Part shown: in pieces, positions 23,001-34,483 of the stretch
How the letters are laid out: each line of letters begins with the position of its first letter
How positions within the stretch are numbered: position 1 is the first letter of the stretch
Assembly (NCBI RefSeq): GCF_000003815.2
Contig: NC_049996.1
Location: 12,589,131-12,653,130 of the forward strand
Origin: Branchiostoma floridae
Lineage: Eukaryota; Chordata; Leptocardii; Amphioxiformes; Branchiostomatidae
Reading direction: 5' to 3'
DNA: 64,000 nucleotides
Translations under genes and position numbers: made by a program
Notes under the pieces: generated by a model
Database searches by the model: none
Told to the model about the DNA's origin: nothing
The model's input: only the letters and a program-made list of their open reading frames with translations

Positions 23001-24050
23001 ATGCTTGCCATCAAACAAGATAAATTCATAATAATCGGAACATTTGTTTAAGTTCTAAAACCTGCTTTGAGTTGGGGACAAGAGAACATGACTCTTGTTA
23101 GTGAGGTTAAAAATAGCACAGTAAAATCATGTAGTCATAATTATCAGAATGTAAACATATCATTACAGAATTTTCATAACAATAACATAAATATACATCT
23201 CACATTATCATATCAAACAATTCATAGCACAAGTTAACATGCATCTTAAAAGACACGCGGACAGAAAATAATTGAAAAGACAATATTATCATATTAATTA
23301 TTCATAATTAGCTACTGTTGCATTTGAAGCAGACATCAAATTCACATTTTTCAGGCATGAATAACTTCGAGGAATTGAATGACAACAACAAATGTTCTAT
23401 CAAGCATGTCACATGATAATGCTTCTAGTTCTACCATTATGACAATGTAACATACTGATTGACAACATTATACAAGTTTGGAAACCCATTTATTCCTTCT
23501 TGGGCAAATGGAAACAAAACCATTTCTTCTGAATGAAGACTATGAAAATATAGGATTAGAAGAAGAAACAACAGCCAATGTGAAATATTTCACAAACACA
23601 CAAAAATGCATAACACATTACACACACAAAAAATGTTCAACACATTACACATGTACTATGATGTAGTTTATATATATACTGAGCATAAGTGGAGTTTTGA
23701 AACATTGTTTTGCATTATACCAATGAAACATGTAAGAAAGCATGCAAGGTAACCTAATATGGTAAACTGACAATTTTTATCAATCTAAATGTTTTCATAC
23801 AATTATATACATGTACATGCTGCATATCAAACATAGAAGCTATGTTTACAGCACACCAATTGTAGATACAACCAAACTCCCTTTTCCAGAATCTGCGTGA
23901 TTTAGTAGCTTTTAATGTAATAAAATGTTACCTGCCTCTTACCACAGGTTGCAAGACAAGACAGTCTTGTTTTCCCTACCGACAGTTCTTCAGCTCAGCA
24001 CCTGGAACAGAGTTGGAACTAGCAGAACTTAGGACTGGTGACAACATGAA
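20011..24050. other. long AT-rich non-coding stretch
   Basis: A ~68-bp direct duplication (aatatatacacacacaaa, aataaatagattgaaaaaca) sits at 20090-20200. A minus-strand 88-codon frame at 20275-20541 has a hydrophobic start (IPFVLYVLFLLPGLSL) but no splice or family support. A short tandem block of aggtcctcctggaatatgga lies at 22733-22850. No gene is recognised. Confidence 0.4.
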
Positions 24051-24615
24051 CTATCTTGATAGTCTCACCTGTTCCATTGGGCTGATAACCTGAGACACAA
24101 CACTACTGTATCTAGCAGGGACTTCCACTGTTTGATTCTTCTGACACAGAGCAAAAGGACATTTATAAAGAAGGACTGAGCCAAGTCTCGCCTGCTTCCT
24201 TTGTTCCTGTCCCAGCCCGGCACTTGTATAGAACATTTGGTTTGACCTGAAGGACGTTATAATGTCCTTGCACAGAGTAACCGACGTCTTGGCTGTAGAA
24301 ACCGTTTAGAGTTTCCAGAAATGACCTAAGCTTACATGGTGACAGGTCTGCATGGAACTGTGTGAAGAAGTCTGGAGGAATAACAATTACCTTCTCTAGA
24401 AATTCCATCAGGAGCTTAATTGTAATTTATATCCTTACACCTGTAATTGTAAACCCGCTGTAACAGTGTAGAAGCACTTTGTATGTGTACGAAGGGTATG
24501 TATAAGAACATTCTAAGAACGCTTCCGTTTCACGCCTGTGTAAGAAGGTATTCAAACGCGTTTGAGATTTTGAATAAACTTCAGTTGAGTTTTCCCATCC
24601 AAGGTGTACAGTCAT
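24051..24615 (-). pseudogene. open frame interrupted by one stop, unidentified
   Basis: One minus-strand frame reads about 62 residues from 24615 (VHLGWENSTEVYSKSQ), hits a single TAA near 24430, then continues about 85 residues (KLLMEFLEKVIVIPPDFF, then GFYSQDVGYSV) to a stop near 24163. The overlapping next frame (QKNQTVEVPARYSSVV) runs to a donor-like gtgaga near 24066. Amino-acid composition is protein-like, but no family was recognised. It could be a decayed gene or exons with unrecognised introns. Confidence 0.25.
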
Positions 24616-24965
24616 GTTCTTCGTTTGTCCATCTACCGCTGTGTTTTATTTGTCCTAAACCCGCTGCAACAACCCCAAAATCAGGGAAACAACACCACCA
24701 AGGGTTCGCTTAAAAGGCTGGGCTGTCTACCAGGCCAGGCTACCTGGCCTGTCTACCTGGCCTGGCTATCACGTCAGGCTACTCAGATCCCCCCATTCAT
24801 AGCCCCATCATATGGCATTCAGCTGATTGACAGGCATAGTAATTGCTAATCTCCCGACACTGCAAGTGACCTGAGGTCACCCTTCGGGAATGTGTCTGGT
24901 AGGCCTTCCTTGCAGCGTTAGGAACACAAGTACCAGTACTGACTGTTTGTGTATGTTTGTGTGTG

Positions 24966-24985
24966 TGTGAATGTGTACATGTATG

Positions 24986-25018
<33 letters not shown>
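24966..25018. repeat. (GT)n microsatellite
   Basis: Uninterrupted gtgtgt tract at 24988-25018 preceded by imperfect TG repeats, inside the loop of the foldback element. Confidence 0.9.
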
Positions 25019-25022
<4 letters not shown>

Positions 25023-25224
25023 ATGGGCTTGCCAGCAACAGAAATTTGTTTCTTTATTGAATATCTATCTTCTAGAACAGAAGCCATCTCAGCTCCTGCA
25101 ACAAGAAGGAAGAGCATAAATCACTGTAAAGCTAAACTTGTACTGACCAGGGGGGGGGGTATAATTACATGTACCTCCTTGTTCTCTATGCTAGTATGCC
25201 ATGTTGACATACACAATCTCGGTA

Positions 25225-25450
25225 GTCACATAGCCTTTTTGAGGCTGTGGATTGTTATCCAATGTACAATTTTTTGTGTCCAGGACAGAGCCCAATCCTC
25301 TCATTCCACTGCCAATAATCTCTCCAACCCCCTTGTACAATTTGGAGTGGGGAAAGTACTGTACAGCACAGATTTTGTGTCAAAGGATTTGAACCCAGGA
25401 CCTCTGTTTTCTAGGTCTAAACCCTAAAGCATTTACTCAACACAGTACTC
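25225..25450 (-). mobile_element. tRNA-derived SINE (family 2), inside the foldback element
   Basis: Read on the minus strand it has a B-box-like gggttcaaatcc near its 5' side. It ends with the family tail ggataacaatccacagcct followed by caaaaaggct. The same tail occurs in the copies near 42.9 and 48.0 kb. Confidence 0.65.
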
Positions 25451-25725
25451 AGGTACAGTACTTGAATGTGTTCCTGACATGCTGCAAGGAAGGCCTACCA
25501 GACACATTCCCGAAGGGTCCAGCCAGTGGTGGACAGGTTAACCTCAGGTCACTTGCAGGGTCAAAGATTAGCAATTACTATGCCTGTCAATCAGCTATTT
25601 TGGCTGAATGCCATATGATGGGGCTATGAATGGGGGGATCTGAGTAGCCTGACGTGATAGCCAGGCCAGGTAGACAGGCCAGGTAGCCTGGCCTGGTAGA
25701 CAGCCCTGCCTTTTAAGCGAACCCC

Positions 25726-26863
25726 ACCACCAACCCCCTTTCCCTACTACTGGGGTATAGTATACGGTAAATAAACACAAATTTAAATCATATAGAAGCT
25801 AAAACATTTCAATTTTCATGTGTCAAGAATCTAGGCCTAAGTTACGTTGTCACCTTTGACCGCACTATGATCAACTTTAGCATGATTGTCAGAGTGGAGC
25901 CAGAGTAGGTTCAATTTGTACATTCTATGTTGTACTGTATTTTCCGGCCACACCACATACATGTCAATAACCAACTGGAATAGAAGAACAAAAAATCAAC
26001 TGTCATGTAATTTTTTTCTCATCTGTTCTTTGGATTGAAATAGATTTTTTGTCCAATGGCACTGCCGATATAGCATTATGATGATAGATCCTGTTACAAC
26101 CCCCCTCGCACTGGACATATGTAGGAACCAGCATGAACCATTAAAGGCCACTTGCCCAAGTCTGTTGTCATCTCTGCTGTGTGTGCCATAGCTGCTGTCT
26201 GTAATTTATGGCCACCTTAGCAGGTTGTGCAAGGCCACACCAATAAGTAATTGGCTCTCTGAATTGCCAACTCATATCTATAAATAATATCATTTATGAT
26301 GATTTATAAGTAAAGACATCACCACACCTTCCATTCATGATCAGCAAACTTTTACCACTACAAGCAAGAAGCCTACAATGTGGGTAACCTTATCATTGCA
26401 GTAAAAGTTTTCATTCACGGACATGAATATAATATCTGCTTTTGATAATTAAAAAAAAAAAGGGGCAGCTACTGAACAGTTGTAGCGATTGCCTTCTTTA
26501 GCCTGACAACTTATTCATATGTTACTACTGTATTTCCATGTCTTAGACCACAAGGGCTCCAGGGCGCACAAAGCAAAAGAAACGTAAATAAAATGTCATT
26601 CAATCATTCATCCTTACTCATTACATTTTGTATTAACCCTTATCTTTACCAATCTTTTGCAATTTTTTTTCAAATATCTTTTTTGGCCATCACTCCACTC
26701 CAATTCCACGGTCCAATCAATTAAATTGGTATGGCCTTATCTACGGAGCTGGCACACAACAAAACCTGTTACAAGCAGAACTGACATGCACGTTAGATAT
26801 ATAGTACATGTAAGGAGTACCCCACCCCAAAAGGCCGACTTACAAATGTAGGCTACGTGTAAC
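25726..26863. other. intergenic, nothing recognised
   Basis: AT-rich, with short homopolymers. No coding frame or element boundary is visible. Confidence 0.3.
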
Positions 26864-27057
26864 TGTCACATTTCCAAATTGAGGCCCGGCCAGGATGACA
26901 AAACATAAAATAGAAGTGTTCACTACAGAATCTACACAAATTATGCTCATTACTAATTCTTATGTTCTGCGTGTTTTGTTGTCTTTTATGTTATGCTTTT
27001 CTTTCCGAAAAGCTCCCTGACAGGGCCCCAGTATAATAATACATTTTCACATGTCAG
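26864..27057. mobile_element. diverged copy of the atttccaaa...ggccc MITE
   Basis: The left end gtcacatttccaaattgagg and the following cccggccagg match the element at 12396-12579. The right end (gacagggccccagt ... ttttcacatgtcag) is a degraded inverse copy. It lies just downstream of the zinc-finger gene stop. Confidence 0.5.
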
Positions 27058-27107
27058 GACAGACAGGCCTTGTAGCTGTATGTCCTGAACCCACACTCCC
27101 CACACAT

Positions 27108-28434
27108 TTAGGGTTTCTCTCTAGTGTGTTTTGCGAGATGGTGTCCATCCAACTGGGATTTCCGTGCAGCAGAATACTCACACAGGTCACACTTGTGGGG
27201 CCTTTCCCTCATATGGGTTCTCATATGTCGGGATAGGTGAGACTTGCTCACTGCCTTGTATCCACATTCCTCACACTTGTAGGGTTTCTCTCCAGTGTGA
27301 GTTTTTATGTGCTCAGAAAGTTGGGACTTTCGAGTTGCCCTGTATCCACACTCCCCACATATGTAGGGTTTCTCTCCAGTGTGAGTTTTCATATGAATGG
27401 ATAGGTCAGACTTTCTCACTGTCCTGTATTCACACTCCCCACACATGTAGGGTTTCTCACTTATGTGTTTTGCGAGACGGTGATCATCCAAACAGGATTT
27501 CTGTGCAGCAGAATAGTCACACTGGTCACACTTATAGGGCCTTTCCCCGGTATGAGTTCTCATATGTCGGGATAGGTGAGACTTGTTCACTGCCCTGTAT
27601 CCACATTCCTCACACTTGAAGGGTTTCTCTCCAGTGTGAGTTTTTATGTGCTCAGAAAGTTGGGACTTTCGAGTTGCCCTGTATCCACACTCCCCACATA
27701 TGTAGGGTTTCTCTCCAGTGTGAGTTTTCATATGAATGGATAGGTCAGACTTTCTCACTGTCCTGTATTCACACTCCCCACACATGTAGGGTTTCTCACT
27801 TATGTGTTTTGCGAGACGGTGATCATCCAAACAGGATTTCTGTGCAGCAGAATAGTCACACTGGTCACACTTATAGGGCCTTTCCCCGGTATGAGTTCTC
27901 ATATGTCGGGATAGGTGAGACTTGTTCACTGTGCTGTATCCACATTCCTCACACTTGTAGGGTTTCTCTCCAGTGTGAGTTTTCATATGAATAGATAGGT
28001 CAGACTTTCTCGCTGTCCTGTACCCACACTCTCCACATATGTAGGGTTTCTCTCCAGTGTGAGTTTTCATATGATTGAATAGGTCAAACTTTCTCCCGGC
28101 CCTGTATCCACATTCCTCACACTTAAAAGGTTTCTCTCCAGTGTGAGTTTTTATGTGCTCAGAAAGTTGTGACTTTCTTGCTGCCTTGTATCCACATTCC
28201 TCACACACGAAGGGTTTCTCACTAGTGTGTTTCGCGAGACGGTGTTGATCCAAATGGGCTTTCTCTGCAGCAGAATAGTCACACTGGTCACAGTTGTAGG
28301 GTTTTTCCCCTGTATGACTTTTCATATGTCGGGATAAGTTGGTCTTGCGAACCGTCCTGTACCCACACTCCCCACATATGTAAGTTTTGTTTTTGGTGTG
28401 TTTTGTTTCTTCCAATTCCATCTTTAGCTTTAAT
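27108..28434 (-). CDS. C2H2 zinc-finger protein, 15 fingers, complete coding exon
   Basis: A 437-residue frame starts at an ATG at 28421, preceded by a 3' splice site (gtttcag) at 28434, and ends with ...KHTREKP and a stop. After a 10-residue leader it is a continuous array of 15 C2H2 fingers joined by TGEKP-type linkers. Most have the form C-x2-CGYR...H-x3-H. Every fourth is CDQCDYSAA...HRLAKH with an H-x4-H spacing. Such arrays bind DNA; no KRAB, SCAN or other effector domain is present. Fingers 7-10 and 11-14 are an almost exact 339-bp duplication. The first and last fingers are complete. A possible 5'UTR exon ends at a donor (ctcag|gtaact) at 30737. No one-to-one ortholog can be named. 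Confidence 0.94.
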
Positions 28435-29165
28435 CTGAAACAAAGATATAGTACAAGTGGAAATCATTACTGAACAACTTATTCCTGAATCCTCTTAGTT
28501 TTGTATAACTTCATGAAATAAAACAAGAATGATATGCTCCAGTGACATATACATAACTGATGTCAGGCTTTTAGTTTTAGTCAGGCGTGCATCTTTGCGT
28601 CTTTTGGACTTTTTGCTATTCTAGAAATGATGAGAAATTGAATGCCCTGAAAACTGCATAATGATTTGCTTCTAAATGCAATGTTCATGATTGATATCAC
28701 TGAGTTAATTAAATTAAAATAAGATAATATTGTCAAAGGACTGCAATAAACACATTGGATTCTGAAAAGCAAGCTTGATCTATTAAAGCTCTGGCAACGT
28801 CACAGGTAAAAAAACTGAGCCAGAGCAGACGATGTTCCGATGTAATGGTACAAAAGGAACTTGACTGTATGACATAGCCCCATAGGCGTTGCCAAAATAG
28901 CAAAGCACGCGAACCATAAACTAAAATGCGGAAAACTAAGTTGTTACATCGTGCTTACAGCTAATTACTGAGTTTCTGGAACAAATACGAATCTTCAGAT
29001 GATCTACATATATCGGGGGACGTTGTAAGATGATCATTAGAACAGTGGTGGCTCAAAAATCATACAATGAACTTTGCTAAAACAAGAAATTGAGGGTTTG
29101 AATCGACACACATGGCAACTTCGCAAGCAACAGATTCGATTTCTAATGAAAATGAGAGCTCCAGT
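28435..29165. other. probable 5'UTR intron of the zinc-finger gene
   Basis: No coding frame is visible. It is bounded on its 3' side by the acceptor at 28434. The intron may extend to the donor at 30737 and would then contain the long-TIR element. Confidence 0.35.
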
Positions 29166-30616
29166 CAGGGCTCGAAGTTAACTATGTCCCGATGTCCCGA
29201 GACCACTAAAATTTAGGCCGGGACAACTGAAAAATCTTTTTGGGACACTTTTGGGACAATAGGAAAATAATCAACGAATCAACATCAGAATGTCCGATCT
29301 CCCCGCGGCAGGCTTTTAGCTAGCAATGCGTACAATGTACGGCCTTCGCTAAAAAAATCGCAAAATGTACGCCCTGTTTTTTGGATATACGCCTTTGGTA
29401 CGCCCTTATTTTCCCCCGGAAACTTCGCTCAAAGTTCAAAATTTGCCGATTCCCGCACCGAGCCGCCATTTTGGGTGATTCTACCTCAAGTCTCGCGCAA
29501 TCTCGCACTCACTCACATCTCGCGAATCGCGAGAGTCGCACCCCATTGGCCATTTCGGCGTGACGTAGCGCGCCCAGGCGCCATTATTGGTGGAATATCT
29601 GATATCCCCGCTGTTTTCGCGGGAAAAATCACGCAGGAAAAACTTTGATTTGTTTACGAAAACTCGTCGAATGCCTGAAGTCATGGTGATAAGTACATGT
29701 ATAGGATTGTTTTGGAGGTTTTTTTTGCTTGTTTGTCGGTAGAATGTGGGAAAAACAACAGCTACTGTGACGATGACATACTGGGGAGGGGGGCGGTGTC
29801 GGCACTGAATTCGTAGAAAATGTTGAACTGAGGTCGCGATTTTTTCACGGTAACTTGAGATATTACTTTTGTTGCAGTCTTTATTTTTAAAATATTGATA
29901 AATGGATGTTGTTTGTTGAGAAAATTTCGCTTAATTTGCCCTTGGAACACATCTTTTCTGCTATATATTTTCAATGAATTAAATGTTTGTACACATTTTT
30001 CTGTAACTGTGTAAAGTTAAAACGCTGATGTTACAGGCTACAAGTAACTTTTCAGTGCATTTATTTTCAGCTATGTTCTTAACAGAGTAGATACACAAAA
30101 GAAATATAAGATGTACCTGGCAGTCCTGGCTACACTTTCTCCTCTGTTGGTTTGCAGATTTTCTTGTAGACTTCTTTAGCTTGCTGTTGTTATATATGTA
30201 ACAGTCAAGTTTCACCTTTAGCAGTAAGGTTAATTTACTCTCCCTGATTGTATGTATTAACTCATGAAACATTATATTGTAAGGAATCAGTGTTATATTA
30301 CTTGAAAATTACCTCATGTATTCTTTAAGCCATACCCACCTCAAATCAAGAACACATACCTCCCATTCTCAGGACAAAAGTAGTGTTGCAGCCACGCAGT
30401 GCGGAGAGTACAACACATTACAGATGTACACCCTAAAAGAATTCCTAGCTAAAAGCCTGCCCGCGGTTGTCAGGCGTGCATACTCTGACTTACAGTTGTT
30501 GTAATACATAATTTCTGAAAATAGGGTTGGGACAGTCCATCCTCACTTCGGGACAGTTGAAATTTATTTTTGGGACAATGCGGGACAGTAGGGAAAAAAG
30601 TTAAGTTTGAGGCCTG
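29166..30616. mobile_element. ~1.45-kb element with long (~150-bp) imperfect inverted repeats
   Basis: The outer ends gggctcgaagttaact and, inverted, aggcctcaaacttaact begin arms rich in gggaca motifs. Both arms also contain, in opposite orientation, tagctaaaagcctgcc followed by a gcgg motif. Flanking tccagtca (29158) and tccagtga (30617) look like an 8-bp target duplication with one mismatch. There is no transposase frame, so it is non-autonomous. The interior holds a GC-rich promoter-like block near 29520-29680. Confidence 0.6.
29614..29627. promoter_or_regulatory. E2F-like palindrome
   Basis: TTTTCGCGGGAAAA, close to the E2F consensus TTTSGCGC(C/G). Nearby are an ATTGG CCAAT-type box and TGACGTA in a CpG-rich patch. 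All lie inside the long-TIR element; function is inferred from motif only. Confidence 0.3.
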
Positions 30617-30736
30617 TCCAGTGATGACAAAAATGAGGTCTATGCATCCTCAATGTATCGAAGAAGCCGTCTATTGCTCTTTATAACACTTAAGCATTCA
30701 TTTAGACATCTAATTTTTCTAAAAATTAAAAGTTAC

Positions 30737-30850
30737 CTGAGATCGATATTGTTGACTCTTCCCCAAGAAGAACTTCGGAACTGCAACGGGCATACAGCAG
30801 TATCCATCCGCGACCAACACCAGTTACGTTAGTGGTTCGTTCACAAAGTA
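30737..30850 (-). other. possible 5'UTR exon of the 15-finger gene
   Basis: A minus-strand donor (atctcag|gtaact) is the nearest plausible partner for the acceptor at 28434. The upstream limit is arbitrary. Support is splice-site match and orientation only. Confidence 0.25.
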
Positions 30851-31223
30851 ATTCGTTAAATTTCAATGTTGGGAGTCCATGCATATCGAGTTTTCAGGTA
30901 CGAATTTAGAAAAAAAATGCTTGTGGAGAGGACAGAAATTATAGACTCGGGAGCTGTATATTAAAGAATACCGCTGAAAACCAGAAACTAGAGCGTTCCC
31001 GTACCCAGAGTACTGTGGTGCAAAACCTGAGAACGAGAGCGTTCTCGTACGCAGGGCACTATCCTGAGAACCACTATCCTTCCGCCATACATTTGTACAG
31101 TGTAGCTAGGAGCTATCTGTTGAAGAATGAATGACGAAACCGTTATCATAATAGCTATAGACACACTTTTAACCGTATTAGATTGAAAGAAATCGGAAGA
31201 CTTGACCTAAAGTGTAACTATGT

Positions 31224-31440
31224 CTAGTTCGGCAAAGATCTTAAATTCATCTTCATCTTCATCTTCTGTACCCTCCAAAAACCCCGCTGGGGTGTCGCTG
31301 AGGGGGGGGGGGGGGGGGGGGCGGCTTGCGGATTAGGGCAAGGCAGCCAAACCGGCCTTAAAGGCCTCGACTGACGGGGCCTGGGCAGTGTGCCCCGGCA
31401 GTCCGTTCCACTCGACAACCGTGCGAGGGAAAAAAGAAAA
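31224..31440 (-). mobile_element. 3' end of a non-LTR retrotransposon (LINE)
   Basis: On the minus strand a fragment reads SFFPRTVVEWNGLP ... AFKAGLAALP, then stops at 31333. This resembles the usual C-terminal end of many reverse-transcriptase ORFs (FFPRT..EWN.LP). A poly-C/G run of about 20 and a (GAAGAT)n tail follow. It is strongly 5'-truncated. Confidence 0.75.
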
Positions 31441-31804
31441 AAAAAAGAAAAATTGATGGATTTAGGACCATTTAGCAGGCTTTTTATTGAATTTGATTAG
31501 AAAAGGTGTCTCAAAATAACGCGAACAACCACACAAATCAAAGGCATTGCATCACGAAAATATTAAGTCCTCATTTAGGTAAAAGAAAGCATTTATCGAT
31601 TGCAAGATCGTCCATCCTATCTTTGTTGAACCGTCGGTTATCAGCACCGTGTGGGTAATCAGGCATATTCGCCTTGAACTTTTGACCTTTCCCGATGATC
31701 CGAGTGTCTTGGCTCAGAGTCATTATCATTACAGTGTCCTGATTATCCAGATGAGTGCATGCATCACAGTATACCGTATTGTTGATCTAAATCACAACAT
31801 GCTA

Positions 31805-31808
<4 letters not shown>

Positions 31809-31846
<38 letters not shown>
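31809..31846. repeat. (ATC)n microsatellite
   Basis: About 12 ATC units. The adjacent gggctgcttgcccgg and the neighbouring LINE tails suggest it may be another retrotransposon tail, in the reverse orientation. Confidence 0.8.
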
Positions 31847-32093
31847 GCGGGCTGCTTGCCCGGACCAAGTCCACCCTGTATTAATCGGTAACTCCCACCT
31901 TTTACATCTAAAATGAGGGCTTGGTGCAATTTAGCGGGCTTTTAAGTTTCAGATAAACGAGTTTGTCTTTTTCTCAGCTCTGAGACTTGCTGGCGGCTGG
32001 AAAGAAGTGTCAAAACAAGTTTCAGTTGCAAGAAAGTAGATTTTGACCTTTTTTGGTGGATACACAATAAAAATGGACATAACCAAGCAATTA

Positions 32094-32218
32094 AATAGCG
32101 TTTTGCTATTTTGCAACGGCTAGCAGTGGACAGAGCAGCATGGCGAACAATGACGGCCCGCCTCAGTGACCAGAACTGACATGCGGAGAAGATGATGATG
32201 ATGATGAATAGCGTTTTT
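32094..32218 (+). mobile_element. short 5'-truncated LINE insertion with target-site duplication
   Basis: A ~100-bp insert (32106-32206) reads RLAVDRAAWRTMTARLSDQN and a stop, then a (GATGAT)n tail. It is flanked by aatagcgttttg (32094) and aatagcgtttttg (32207). The duplication and the simple-repeat tail are the mark of target-primed reverse transcription. Confidence 0.75.
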
Positions 32219-33584
32219 GTTGAAAATCGCAAATTTATCACTAGCAAATAGCTGCGATGTTCAAAGAATCGGAGATCTCTCAATGGCACAGAAGAGCACC
32301 CTACAACAGCGCCTCTAGCGGTTGCGCTACCAAGTGCAGCATAGACCTGGAAAGATCAGTTGCCGCAATTTCGTTTCGATATTTTGCGTTTTGCTTCCTA
32401 TCACTTCAAGGCGGTTCTTCTAAAGTAGTCCGAAGAGTATCAGAGACAATATTAGGTACAACTTACCACCCAAAACGGTCGTGGTGCGTCTTTACGGGCA
32501 GATTTTAACCGCTGCATTTTTCCATTCCATGTTGAGTCGCCATCTTTACACGGCGTGTTCCAAGTACAGGTGCCACCTGTTTGTTCATCATGAGCAAAAT
32601 TTGAATTTTCTAATTAATTGAGTCTATCTTTACATCAACAACAGACCAATCAATAGACAAGCACCACACAAGCGAGCCATTTAAACCTGTGATGATTTTA
32701 TTATCTGTTTTCATCTAACAAGTCTATTAAAAGTTAGTATTTTGCATAGTTTCAAACTTTGTTAAATACATAGAGAGCGAATGTCTAAACAATGGTGGCA
32801 ACGGTCAAACTAAAAAAAAATAGAGTCGGTTCATATTTTGCACAGTGATAGTACTTGGTACACAATCCCTCAAAATAGTTTTCTTTCTGTTTAGAACCTC
32901 TCGTTGCTATGGCAGCAGACCAAAGAAGTTTATGGGCCATTAATTTTCCCAGATTTTTTTTCATATAAAAAACATGAAAATTAGCCAACGTTAGGGCGCT
33001 ATCACTGATCAATGCTTTAAGTCAACAACAAAAGCAGGAGGTATTGATTACAGCAATGCCTCAACTTGTATTAAATATAGCTGTTAAGTCAATTTTCTGT
33101 AAAACCTAAGGTCACGGGCAACCTGAATACAATACAATGTGAAATGAAATTTTGCCGAACTTTGAAGCACTGAAAGTCCATAGTTATATAATATTTTCGT
33201 TTGCAATTGACCCAAAATAACAACCCACTATAGAGTTATTAGATGAATGCTTGCAAAGTTTGGGTTCTTACTTTGTTGATACCCAGTTGTCCATTAAAGT
33301 GGGTCAATTTTTATGATTTTTTTCATTTTTCATGTCATTATATGCCATCTTTGCACAACCATAACTTCCAAAGCAAACTTGTTCTGATATTGATGTTGAA
33401 ATTTATATGGACGATAAACCAATATAATGTCTATGGAATGCATGCTTGCAAAATTTGGGTTCTTCTTATGTCTTCCCAACTGTCCTTTAAAGTGGGTCAA
33501 TTTTCATATTGATAATTTTGACAATATGTCATTTTGAGCTATCTTTGAACCATCATAAGTTCTCAACCCAACTTGTTTTGCTGT

Positions 33585-33742
33585 GTGTGTACATGTATAT
33601 CTATGTGTGTGTACATGTATATCTATGTGTGTGTACATGTATATCTATGTGTGTGTACATGTATATCTATGTGTGTGTACATGTATATCTATGTGTGTGT
33701 ACATGTATATCTATTTGTGTGTACATGTATATCTATGTGTGG
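33585..33742. repeat. 22-bp minisatellite, about 7 copies
   Basis: The unit is tgtgtgtacatgtatatcta plus tg. It is nearly perfect and lies directly after a ~195-bp tandem duplication. Confidence 0.9.
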
Positions 33743-34430
33743 GTAGTTGCGTGCATGTGTGATATTCCGCACCAAGGTCTTTGCCGGTGTGTCTGTGTCT
33801 GAGCTCAGTAGATGGAAAGTCCCATGTGTGAAGCTCCAGAATGGCCAGAGTGACAAAAAAGTTATTGACACTGCATGAGTTTAGCGGAGTATGAATCATG
33901 TAAAAAAAGAGCATGAGCGGTGAAAAAAGAGCATGATCATGATCCATTATCAAAGTGTTTTTTTTTTTTCACAAATTATAAACTTTGTAAGTAAAAGCTG
34001 TTACAGTATGCAAGCATTTCTCCAAAGTGCAATGTTTCGTCCAAAATTAATCTGGAGGCAGTTAATGGTGCTTACCCCTCCATTTGCCCAATTTCTTTAG
34101 ATTTGATTCTCGGTCTACTGATTGTATTCGTTTTGGTCTTATTTCATTTGTTTCAATGTAGTTGGACTCCAGGAAGAATTAACTCATGAAACGATAATGA
34201 AGATCTCAATAAAACAAACATTTCCAACTTGTTCCTGTGAAACTCTAGCCTCCCCAGGAGGCTTCTAGGGGACTTTCGATAGTATTCTGTGCAGCCCATA
34301 TGGTGGTAGGCTGCTTTATATGGCCTTTGGCCACTTTGAGAGAGACTACTAATCTTATACATTTGTTTTGTGCTTATTCTTAGCTGTATACTACCACTAC
34401 TCCTCAGAATATTTCTGTACACAAACATAT

Positions 34431-34431
<1 letters not shown>

Positions 34432-34480
<49 letters not shown>
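34432..34480. repeat. (CA)n microsatellite
   Basis: An uninterrupted cacaca tract of about 48 bp. Confidence 0.95.

Positions 34481-34483
<3 letters not shown>

Larger units (their letters stand above)
24702..25725. mobile_element. foldback element with ~240-bp inverted arms
   Basis: The left arm (24702 to about 24945) and right arm (about 25445-25725) are inverted copies. Outer ends are gggttcgcttaaaaggc and its complement; shared landmarks are atcatatggcattcagctga, caggcatagtaattgctaat and gtctggtaggccttccttgc. The ~500-bp loop carries a (GT)n microsatellite and a reverse SINE. No transposase is encoded. Confidence 0.85.

Noticed and set aside
27131-27994. Plus-strand frames antisense to the zinc-finger gene ([11 protein letters not shown] repeats)
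   Set aside because: They mirror the periodic finger and linker codons on the minus strand. The same applies to 60869-62031.
33509-33802. 97-residue frame with VYMYIYVCVHVYLC repeats
   Set aside because: Translation of the 22-bp tgtgtgtacatgtatatcta minisatellite.
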